DNA of 64,000 nt from Enterobacteriaceae bacterium LSJC7 (lineage in GTDB: Bacteria; Pseudomonadota; Gammaproteobacteria; Enterobacterales; Enterobacteriaceae). This document shows, piece by piece, positions 47,792 to 55,082 of the stretch (positions are counted from its first letter, which is position 1; every line of letters starts with the position of its first letter). The position numbers and the translations under genes were made by a program. Location: positions 62,001 through 126,000 of the forward strand of contig AMFN01000014.1 of the NCBI GenBank assembly GCA_000302695.1, given 5' to 3'. Under the pieces are notes generated by a model, which saw nothing but the letters and a program-made list of their open reading frames with translations, had not been told where the DNA came from and did no database searches.

Positions 47792-49018
47792 TTAAATATT
47801 AACCGTTACGCTGCGTCCCGCCAGGCAGAAACTTGCTGATTCCGCTATATCTTCCCAGTCGATATCAATATGTGCAGTCAGCACTTTGACCGGTAATTGC
47901 CGCCTTGCGATTTCTGGCGGCGGCTGGACATTTCTTTCACCGACTTCAACGCGCCCGCTGCCCGCACGTATTGTTTTGATGGTGCCTTTCCATTTTGTTT
48001 TCGGGGAGGAAGTCAGGTGTACTGTTACCATCATGCCTGGGCGTAGGCTGTTGGCATCTGCTTCATCAAAAAAAGCTTCCACCCAACGAGTATTACAATC
48101 CAGAATCCGCACAATGGGAGTGCCGCTTTGCACGCTAGCCCCATTTTCCGCGCTGACATCCCAGACAACCCCGTCAAACGTACTGCTCAGTGCCGCTTGC
48201 TGGCGCGAGGCCAGCAGGGCGGCGATCTCCTGGATGCTCTGGACAGTCGCTCCCTGGCGAGCCAGTAATTGCCCTCGTTCCTGTTTCATGTTTTCGATCG
48301 TCAGTGAAATATCGCGCTGGTTTTGCTGTGGTGCGTCAAGCGTTCTTGGGCCTGAAAGTTGTAACCCTGATTTCGCCGCATTGACGTCAAGTAAACGTTG
48401 CTGTAACTCTGCCACTTTCGCTTGCTGGCTTGCCTGCAGAACTCGGTTATCGCTTTTGCGTTGTTCGTACTCAATACGGCTGATGAAGTGCTTTCGGTAC
48501 AAATCTTCGTAACTCTGAAGCTGCTGTTTCGAAAAACCTGCCTGAGACGTAATTGCCTTTAACTCTTCCTTTAACTGAGCAAGGGTGGCCGCCGATTGTT
48601 TTTCACCCAGCTCTTTCTGGGTCTGGCTCTCTGCGAGATACTGCTTTTGCTGCTCTGTATACAACTGCAGGCGGCTGTCAATGCCTGAAATTTGCTTATC
48701 AATTTCGGCAAGCTGGATCTCCAGCAGAGTACGTTGGTTCACCAGTCCGGGCACCTGGTCGTTGGCCTGCGTCGTTGTCACATTGCCTAATAGCTGTTGT
48801 GCCAGCACAATCTGCCCCGGGGCAATCTGCTTTGTCAGGACGAGTTGTCCGGGCAGTGGGGAGAGGATCGTTGAAATACGGCCATTAATAAAAGCCTCCT
48901 TACTGGAGACTTTCATCCCGGAATAAAGGAGAAAAGTCATGGCAGCTAGCACGGCAGCAGCAATACAGATTTTGACTGCGGGATGCCCGACTAAAATCCA
49001 TTTAATTGGGTTTTTCAC
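47792..49018 (-). CDS. HlyD/EmrA-type membrane fusion protein
   Basis: 408 residues. One N-terminal membrane helix (VKICIAAAVLAAMTFLLYSG), a biotinyl-lipoyl half motif (GRISTILSPLPGQLV), a long coiled-coil (residues ~100-270, many Gln/Glu/Leu), the second lipoyl half (FDGVVWDVSAENGASVQSGTPIVRI) and a beta-barrel domain. It should bridge an inner-membrane pump to an outer-membrane channel. The adjacent MFS protein could be its partner; no outer-membrane factor is encoded nearby. Confidence 0.82.
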   Translation of the reverse strand: MKNPIKWILVGHPAVKICIAAAVLAAMTFLLYSGMKVSSKEAFINGRISTILSPLPGQLVLTKQIAPGQIVLAQQLLGNVTTTQANDQVPGLVNQRTLLEIQLAEIDKQISGIDSRLQLYTEQQKQYLAESQTQKELGEKQSAATLAQLKEELKAITSQAGFSKQQLQSYEDLYRKHFISRIEYEQRKSDNRVLQASQQAKVAELQQRLLDVNAAKSGLQLSGPRTLDAPQQNQRDISLTIENMKQERGQLLARQGATVQSIQEIAALLASRQQAALSSTFDGVVWDVSAENGASVQSGTPIVRILDCNTRWVEAFFDEADANSLRPGMMVTVHLTSSPKTKWKGTIKTIRAGSGRVEVGERNVQPPPEIARRQLPVKVLTAHIDIDWEDIAESASFCLAGRSVTVNI

Positions 49019-49028
49019 GTATTCCTCA

Positions 49029-49502
49029 TTAACGACGATAAAGCGTGACGACGCTTGCTTTCGAAATAGTATTCATATTAATGAGGAAGCGAATAACGGC
49101 ATTCGTTTGGTCCGGCATGACGCCGAGGTCTTCGCAGCTTAGGGCATGTATGGTAAAGATATAACGGTGCGGAATGTCACCTTCTGGCGGACAGCACCCG
49201 CCGTAGCCAGGCGCACCAAAATCAGAGCTTGCCTGTTTCATTTCTGAATCGAAAGTTTTGCCCGCGCCAGCCGGGAGAGATTGGACACTGGAGGGAATAT
49301 TGTAAGCTACCCAGTGCCAAAAGCCGCTGCCTGTTGGCGCATCGGGATCGTAGGCGGTAATAGCATAGCTTTTGGTTTGCTGCGGCGCATTTTCCCATGA
49401 CAAGGCCGGAGACTCATTATCTCCATTAGCGCCAAACTCATTATATTCATTCTTTTTACTTAGAAAATTATAGTCGCTTAAACCATTAACATGTAATTTC
49501 AT
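49029..49502 (-). CDS. PEBP/RKIP-family protein (YbhB/YbcL-like)
   Basis: 157 residues without signal peptide. Motifs of the bacterial phosphatidylethanolamine-binding-protein family: SPALSW, AYDPDAPTGSGFWHWVAYNIP and GYGGCCPPEGDIPHRYIFTIHAL (quoted in parts). Function in bacteria is unclear; ligand-binding or chaperone roles have been proposed. It is the first gene of the minus-strand operon, 10 bp before the HlyD gene, and faces the divergent promoter. Confidence 0.82.
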   Translation of the reverse strand: MKLHVNGLSDYNFLSKKNEYNEFGANGDNESPALSWENAPQQTKSYAITAYDPDAPTGSGFWHWVAYNIPSSVQSLPAGAGKTFDSEMKQASSDFGAPGYGGCCPPEGDIPHRYIFTIHALSCEDLGVMPDQTNAVIRFLINMNTISKASVVTLYRR

Positions 49503-49727
49503 GATGTTTTCCTCTTCAGGGTGGTTGGCTGATTGCCGTTCTATTTATCTATAGGTAACCGATTGACCCTGAGATCGGTAATGAATTTGATAGATTCAAC
49601 GTATTGCCCATGAATAATGCAATATTGTTCCAACACAGAAACAATAGTTTAAAAAAAATCATTCTGATTGCGCCAGCTATTATCACAGGACATCATTTTC
49701 TAAAATTTATGATAGTAGGAGTAAGTA
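49503..49727. promoter_or_regulatory. Divergent promoter of the YrdC/oxygenase cluster
   Basis: 225 bp between the PEBP operon (minus) and the YrdC pair (plus). It carries the inverted repeat TAACCGAT at 49556-49563 and ATCGGTAA at 49574-49581, separated by 10 bp, a plausible LysR-type target for the cluster regulator. The plus-strand gene has the ribosome site TAGGAG before ATG 49728. Confidence 0.5.
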
Positions 49728-50504
49728 ATGAGTAAGAACGTTGTGTGGAATGGTGGTGTTCAGCCAGAGGCAATTGAAGTATTAAGTATGCAAGGTGGAA
49801 TGATTGTCTGCCCAACAAAAGTTGGCTATATTATTATGACCTCTGATAAAGAGGGGCTGGAAAGAAAATTTGAAGCGAAGCAGCGTAATCGTAATAAGCC
49901 TGGTGTAGTCTTGTGCGGCAGTATGGAGCAATTAAAAGAACTGGCTGAGTTGAACCCTGAAATTGAAGCATTCTATCAGTCTCACTGGGACGCCGACGTA
50001 TTGCTGGGCTGTATTTTGCCCTGGCGCCCAGAGGCTATAGAGAAATTGCCTGAAAATGGGCTGAAAGAACTGATGATGGATGGAAGAAAAACCAGTTGTT
50101 TTGTGATTAAATTCGGCAAGCCGGGGGAGATGATCGCAAAGGAATTGTGGGAAAAACACCATAAATACGCTTTTGCCAGCTCAGCAAACCCATCAGGAAA
50201 AGGTAATCGCGGGATGGTGGAGTTTATCGGTGAGCGGATAGAGTCACGTGCTGACTTAGTTATTTGTGCTAATGATTATGTGAAATCTATTCAGCCTGAT
50301 GAAACTCAGGAAAGCCGTTATGAGCAGGGCGTAATGGTTTCTATGGTAGATAATCAAGGCAAACTGGTTCCTGAGCAGAAAGGGGAAAGAAAAGTTTTTC
50401 CTTGCCCGGTATTAATACGAAAAGGACTGGACATAGATAAAATTATTAACTTTATGTCAGCGCAATTTAATACCTGGGATTACCGTCATGGCGATTATTA
50501 CTAA
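49728..50504 (+). CDS. YrdC/Sua5-domain protein, copy 2 (long form)
   Basis: 258 residues. A YrdC domain with divergent first motif CPTKVGYII (28-36), a recognisable KQRNRNKPG (51-59) and an intact FASSANPSG (149-157). It is longer than TsaC and has an unrelated C-terminal part (PEQKGERKVFPCPVLIRKG...WDYRHGDYY). It is not closely related to the other two YrdC proteins here. It probably keeps the nucleotide pocket, but the acceptor may differ from threonine. It forms a pair with the next gene, 27 bp apart. Confidence 0.75.
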   Translation: MSKNVVWNGGVQPEAIEVLSMQGGMIVCPTKVGYIIMTSDKEGLERKFEAKQRNRNKPGVVLCGSMEQLKELAELNPEIEAFYQSHWDADVLLGCILPWRPEAIEKLPENGLKELMMDGRKTSCFVIKFGKPGEMIAKELWEKHHKYAFASSANPSGKGNRGMVEFIGERIESRADLVICANDYVKSIQPDETQESRYEQGVMVSMVDNQGKLVPEQKGERKVFPCPVLIRKGLDIDKIINFMSAQFNTWDYRHGDYY

Positions 50505-50531
50505 CTAAAACCAACGTTATAGTGGATAACT

Positions 50532-51125
50532 ATGTCATTTGCAGAAAAAGCAGTTACGGTTTTACAAAATGGTGGGGTCATTCTCGTGCCTACGGATACT
50601 CATTTTGCCTTAGCAGTAAGCCCATTTTGCCCGGAAGCTGTTGATAAAATGACGATGTTAAAAGCGTCACTCTCAGTTAAGGAGATGACGCTGTGCTTCT
50701 GCGAACTGGCTGAAATATGGGACTGGGTGGAAGTTAGCCAGTGGCAAAAGTGTAAAATTGAAACACTTAGCAAATCCTATTGGCCTGGTACGTTGAAAAT
50801 CAGCCTACAAAAGAAGCGACTGAGTACGCTGATGCCTGACGAAGGCGATGTTGTCTCAGTTGTTTGTGTGAAAAACAGCCAAATAAGAAGCATTATTAGC
50901 CTGTTAAATAGCCCGTTAATTGTGATTCCTGCCGGCAGTCAGCAAGATACCAGCGACCTGGTAAGCTTTACCCTCGCCCGGGAAGATATGGGGGATATTG
51001 TAGACCTGGTCGTTCCTTCAAACAGCAAAAATTCCAACAGAACAGCGACGACGCATATTTCATTGCTAGATGATAAGATCAGTATCATTCGCAGTGGTGA
51101 GCTTGATATTAGCGAGGATTTTTAA
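50532..51125 (+). CDS. YrdC-like protein, copy 3 (degenerate motifs)
   Basis: 197 residues, clearly aligned with copy 1 (GGVILVPTDTHFALAVSPF; ISLLDDKISIIRSGELDI at the end). The KxR...KP motif has become KASLSVKEM, SSANLSG has become PAGSQQDTS, and the STIV motif reads TTHISLL. ATP/threonine chemistry is therefore doubtful. It may be a non-catalytic partner, an immunity protein or a regulator. Its 3' end overlaps the convergent lysR by 17 bp. Confidence 0.7.
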   Translation: MSFAEKAVTVLQNGGVILVPTDTHFALAVSPFCPEAVDKMTMLKASLSVKEMTLCFCELAEIWDWVEVSQWQKCKIETLSKSYWPGTLKISLQKKRLSTLMPDEGDVVSVVCVKNSQIRSIISLLNSPLIVIPAGSQQDTSDLVSFTLAREDMGDIVDLVVPSNSKNSNRTATTHISLLDDKISIIRSGELDISEDF

Positions 51126-52023
51126 ATTCAGCACCAATAATCAGTTGTTGAAGTTCGTCACTGAATCTTTTAATACCCGATGTCATCGTACTTTTGGTTT
51201 TTGACAGTAGCCATACTTTGTATTCATCCATCTGCCAGCCGGGTAAAATACGCACTAGTTTACCTTCGGAAAAACTCTCCCGTGCGACATAGTTTGGCAA
51301 ATATGCAATGCCCAGTCCGGACAGTGCCATATTAATCAGCGCAACACTGTTGTTGCTTCTGAATCGGCTGCGGATATCGACATTTATCTTCTGTTTTTCC
51401 TTGCGAAAAGGTAGGGAAACCGTTCGAGCTACCCCGCAGAACAAAATGTAGTTGTGGGCCGGGAGGTCTTTTGGCGTGAGTATCGGGCGCATTCTTGCGA
51501 TACAATCAGGCGTGGCATAAAGCCCCCATTGGATGGTGCATAAATACTTTGTATGTTCATGCGTGGGGGTATTCTGTGAGACCATGATTGACAGGTCGTA
51601 CTGGCTTTCTTTTATATCCACCTCTTTATCTGACAAATCAAGGTCTACGTTTGCCATCATATTTCTTTCTAAATAGGCATTTAATGCGGGCAGAACATAG
51701 CGTTTTCCGAGCGTCACAGGGGCGAGTATTTTTATGGTGCCAGTTGGCTCTTCGTAATAATCGCGAATAAACCGTTCGGCAGCACGTAGCTCATTGAGTA
51801 TTTTGAAACAGTGCTGATAATAGCTTAATCCCAGCTCGGTTATCTCTATTTTTCGGGTGGTGCGCTTGAGTAGCATTGCACCGATTCGTTTTTCCAGTGT
51901 CGAGATATCCCGGCTGACAGAGGATTTCGACATTCCCAGAGACGACGCCGCTTCAGTAAAACTCAGCGTTTCAACAACGCGTGCAAACACCACCATTGGA
52001 ATTAAATTTTCTACTTTTTCCAT
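51109..52023 (-). CDS. LysR-family regulator of the YrdC/oxygenase cluster
   Basis: 304 residues. N-terminal HTH (SFTEAASSLGMSKSSVSRDISTLEKRIG, quoted in part as TEAASSLGMSKSSVSRDIS) and a co-inducer domain; similar to the enteric LysR group that includes AaeR/YhcS-like proteins. It closes the right end of the cluster, convergent with the YrdC pair, and most likely controls the divergent promoter at 49503-49727. Confidence 0.87.
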   Translation of the reverse strand: MEKVENLIPMVVFARVVETLSFTEAASSLGMSKSSVSRDISTLEKRIGAMLLKRTTRKIEITELGLSYYQHCFKILNELRAAERFIRDYYEEPTGTIKILAPVTLGKRYVLPALNAYLERNMMANVDLDLSDKEVDIKESQYDLSIMVSQNTPTHEHTKYLCTIQWGLYATPDCIARMRPILTPKDLPAHNYILFCGVARTVSLPFRKEKQKINVDIRSRFRSNNSVALINMALSGLGIAYLPNYVARESFSEGKLVRILPGWQMDEYKVWLLSKTKSTMTSGIKRFSDELQQLIIGAEFKNPR

Positions 52024-52269
52024 CCCACAACCCGTAACATCCTGGTAAAAATTATGCGATAATTAGTGACAAAACTTACCCTTATCGTCAAGTTGAAATT
52101 TCCCCCATAACAAGCATTGCTTGTCTGGTCGTCATAAATATCGGGCGCACCAGGGTTATCGCTATATATAGTCAGAAAAGAGGGTTTAGCGATATTTTTG
52201 TATCGTATTACCCCACTAACTAGCGGTTGGACGGAAGTAATGACATTCAGCCCACAATCTCAGGAAAGT

Positions 52270-52435
52270 AGGTGTGGCTGTATCGTCAACAGCGGCAAGT
52301 TCAGTGAAGAGTGCAGAGACGGGCTGAATAACTGTTGTGAGGAGATGCCAGGAACATATTATTCACCATGTGGCATGCGCTGGGCAGCAGGGAGTGGTGC
52401 ATGAACGCTATCTGCTGCGCATCATCTACCCGCAG
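52270..52435 (+). pseudogene. Fragment of a YahK-like zinc alcohol dehydrogenase
   Basis: Translation reads CGCIVNSGKFSEECRDGLNNCCEEMPGTYYSP (in part), then after a frame change VVHERYLLRIIYPQ. These match, in order, GCIVDSCKHCADCDEGLENYCDDMTGTYNFP and VVHERYVLRISHPQ of YahK at 30147-31196. Two structural-zinc cysteines are lost and both gene ends are missing. A short tandem copy of CTACCCGCAGTTAC follows directly. Confidence 0.7.
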
Positions 52436-52471
52436 TTACCTACCCGCAGTTACCGCTACACGCCACCATAC

Positions 52472-52620
52472 TCAAAGTGATTCGCCATCCAGCAACGTGG
52501 TGCCGTAAGAGTTGTCCACCGTGCAGCGCCATTTGCCATCGGCCTCCAGGCGAAACACATAGGTCGCCCGTCGGGTGGTGTGTGTTTCTCCACCTGCGCC
52601 GTCTGGAAAGCACAGATGGG
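52472..52620 (-). repeat. Right copy of 149-bp direct repeat
   Basis: Matches 42148-42296 with about four differences. Here the repeat is the true 3' end of an intact SnoaL-like gene, so this copy is the ancestral one in sequence terms. Confidence 0.85.
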
Positions 52621-52876
52621 TTTCCATTATCACCAGGGCGTTATCTGCACCTTCAATGACTTCCATCCGGCCCTGGTTGACCTTCAGCCGGTCGCCAAAA
52701 TAATCAGAAATGGCGATAAACGCGCGGCGGATCTCTGCCTTACCGCGTGCAATCATGCCAGGTTTGACCACCAGTGCTGCATCATCGGCGTAATAGTCCA
52801 TCAAGGTGTCGAAATCGCGTGCTGAAATCGCGCGGTCACAGGCTTCAATAATTAACTTCAGGGGATGCAAATTCAT
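52472..52876 (-). CDS. SnoaL/DUF4440-like small protein
   Basis: 134 residues from ATG 52876; a GTG at 52915 in frame is less likely. It has the cone-shaped NTF2-like family pattern: IIEACDRAISARDFDTLMDYYADDAALVVKPGMIARGKAEIRRAF (in part DFDTLMDYYADDAALV) and a C-terminal TYVFRLEADGKWRCTVDNSYG. Such proteins are ketosteroid-isomerase-like or ligand-binding; no function can be given. It is not in an operon with the genes on either side. Confidence 0.75.
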   Translation of the reverse strand: MNLHPLKLIIEACDRAISARDFDTLMDYYADDAALVVKPGMIARGKAEIRRAFIAISDYFGDRLKVNQGRMEVIEGADNALVIMETHLCFPDGAGGETHTTRRATYVFRLEADGKWRCTVDNSYGTTLLDGESL

Positions 52877-53506
52877 CGCTGACGGTTCCGTTGTCGCTGT
52901 GATGTGGATTTTCACTCTATCACTGTTTGTATGACGGGAGAAAAATCAGCGCGCCAGTAATTTATAGCGAGAGCGCTACCCGCTTCGTAACGCCGTTACT
53001 GGCAAGATTGTGTGGTGATGTGTTGCTTTAGCGAGAGTGTCCGAGTATGAGAAGGACCGCGTTTATCATTTCTTCTCATCACCGCCTGCGCAAAAAAAGC
53101 ACGAATTGCCACATATCGAGCATCCCCTGGTGTTACCAGACCTGTGCACCGTAAAGGTGCGCATCCTTTCCTTTATTGCCGCTAATGAATTATCTGCCAT
53201 TTGAATGAATTTTAATCGATCACTGAAAGGTTTTTAACAAATTCATTAGCGTTCCTGTATTCCTAATTTGCCTGTAAGCCGTGTTAAAAGTGGGCATTTT
53301 TAAAGATGCTTGTTTTCATTTTTGCGTAAAATTGCGGTTTTTTTCTTGGTTTTCTTGCATTTTATCGCCATTTTCTGCCTTTTTTAAAATGTGTATTTCA
53401 TGTGCTGTTTTTTGTGGACAACCTGAGAAACTTCACTTAGCATCCTTATCGATTCATTTACATATCTAATGTATTTACGTAACAAACGCCGCTGAGGTAC
53501 CCGAAC
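52877..53506 (+). promoter_or_regulatory. Upstream region of the aminotransferase cluster
   Basis: About 630 bp with no credible gene, AT-rich from 53160. It holds the inverted repeat CGCTAATGAATT (53180-53191) and AATTCATTAGCG (53240-53251), perfect over 12 bp and 48 bp apart, and probably the promoter of the long plus-strand operon. GAGG precedes the ATG at 53507. Confidence 0.5.
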
Positions 53507-54067
53507 ATGCCAGACACAGAAGGTTGGGTGATCAGGTTCAATGCTGATATCAGCTATCGCTATCCTGTCACCACGCAAAGAGATCGGAATAACGCTCAAC
53601 GTCTGCAGCAGTTCATGGATGACACCGCCGAACCTTTCGACCGGACGACGTTAGAAGGCCACGTGACCGCCACTGCTTTTATCGTCGACAGACAGCGGGA
53701 ATATGCGCTTATGCTTCATCACAGAAAGCTCAATATGTGGCTACCGCCCGGCGGTCACTGTGATGGCAATGCCGATGTGATGAATACGGCAATAAGAGAA
53801 ACGCAGGAAGAAACAGGAATTAAACAGCTCACCGTTATCGGTTCTGACATTTTTGATATTGATATTCACCTTATTCCCGAAAATAGCCGGGAGCCTGAAC
53901 ATTATCATTATGATGTGCGCTTTCTTTTGGAAGTCGACAGAAAGACCTTAATGGAAATGAATAACGACGAAGCGCTAAAGCTGGAGTGGATTAAAATTGA
54001 CTGCCTTGATGATTATACGCAGCTCCCGTCTGTACTGGTGTTGAGAGATAAAGTGGAGATGCTATGA
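53507..54067 (+). CDS. NUDIX hydrolase
   Basis: 186 residues. A NUDIX box GGHCDGNADVMNTAIRETQEETGI is visible around residues 84-107 (key end RETQEETG); the first acidic position is Asp in place of Glu. It should hydrolyse a nucleoside diphosphate linked to another group. First gene of the operon; its stop overlaps the next ATG (ATGAG). Substrate could be an NDP-sugar or a side product of the pathway. Confidence 0.8.
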   Translation: MPDTEGWVIRFNADISYRYPVTTQRDRNNAQRLQQFMDDTAEPFDRTTLEGHVTATAFIVDRQREYALMLHHRKLNMWLPPGGHCDGNADVMNTAIRETQEETGIKQLTVIGSDIFDIDIHLIPENSREPEHYHYDVRFLLEVDRKTLMEMNNDEALKLEWIKIDCLDDYTQLPSVLVLRDKVEML

Positions 54068-55056
54068 GAATCGCATTTATTGGTTTTGGGGCACAGGCCC
54101 GAGAAAATCTTATTCCGGCATGCAGTACGCTGTTTGGCGTTGATATTGCGGCTATCTGCGACAGCGATCCGGCAAAATGTCTGGAAGCGGCGGCGCTATT
54201 TAATTTTGACAAATCGCGCATCTTTAACGATCACCGGGAAATGATGGACCGCTGCCAGCCTGATGCCGTGATTGTGGCCTGCTACCCGACAGAACACTAC
54301 CGCATTGCCTGCGATGCCATTGAGCGCGGTATTCCGGTGTTTGTGGAAAAACCGGTCGCTTCCACCTCGCAACAGGTTATCCACCTTGCCGAGCTGGCGG
54401 AGCGCAAGGGGGTGGTGACGGGTACCGGCATGAACTTCCGTTTTGCCGAGGTAACCGGGCGCATTAAGCAAATAGCAGGCGACAATGTGCAAATGATTAG
54501 CCTGCGCCAGATGGCGAATAAGCCGGTGGGCACGCTCTGGGATTACGACAGTGTGCTGCGCTCGTTTTTACACGCGCAAACCATTCATGGTCTGGACTTG
54601 CTGATCCACCTGTGCGGGCCGGTCAAGCGCCTGTCTGTTGCCAACAACAGCCACGGCGAGAAAATCATGTTCAGCGCCTTAATGGAGTTTGCCGGTGGTG
54701 CGCACGGCACGCTGATAACCAGCAATATGTCGCCGCATTTCACGTTTGATCTCGACGTGCTGGCGCAGGACAAATTGCATATTAAAAGTACCGGCTTAAA
54801 TACCATTAGCGTGGCGGAGGTCGATAAAACTTATATTCAGGGTGAAAATAAGCGCTGGTGCGATATATGGGCGGCAAGTCCGCTGTCATCCGGTTATTCC
54901 CGTGCCGGATATACCGGCGAACTGCTCGATTTTATTAGCGCTATTCAGTCAGGCGACCGGGATTCACAAACTGCTATCTCAACCTTAATTGAAACCTATC
55001 GTTGTATGGATGCTATTGAAAAACAATGCAGCCAACTATTAGCCGTTAATTATTAA
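54064..55056 (+). CDS. Gfo/Idh/MocA-family dehydrogenase
   Basis: 330 residues. Rossmann motif IGFGAQARENLIPA, the VEKPVAS signature near residue 97, and a substrate domain containing HAQTIHGLDLLIHLCGPV. By analogy with NtdC or WbpB it may oxidise a sugar hydroxyl to a ketone, the step that prepares for a DegT aminotransferase, which is encoded next. It is translationally coupled to the NUDIX gene. It is not closely related to the dehydrogenase at 24919. Confidence 0.83.
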   Translation: MRIAFIGFGAQARENLIPACSTLFGVDIAAICDSDPAKCLEAAALFNFDKSRIFNDHREMMDRCQPDAVIVACYPTEHYRIACDAIERGIPVFVEKPVASTSQQVIHLAELAERKGVVTGTGMNFRFAEVTGRIKQIAGDNVQMISLRQMANKPVGTLWDYDSVLRSFLHAQTIHGLDLLIHLCGPVKRLSVANNSHGEKIMFSALMEFAGGAHGTLITSNMSPHFTFDLDVLAQDKLHIKSTGLNTISVAEVDKTYIQGENKRWCDIWAASPLSSGYSRAGYTGELLDFISAIQSGDRDSQTAISTLIETYRCMDAIEKQCSQLLAVNY

Positions 55057-55082
55057 TTCGCATCCTGAGTGAGGAATGTTTT

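Noticed and set aside
52198-52404. 68-codon frame as a small gene
   Set aside because: Its sequence is explained by a decayed YahK-like dehydrogenase that continues in another frame.
53281-53469. 62-codon Cys/Phe-rich frame
   Set aside because: It lies in AT-rich promoter-like DNA, starts with GTG without a ribosome site and resembles no family.
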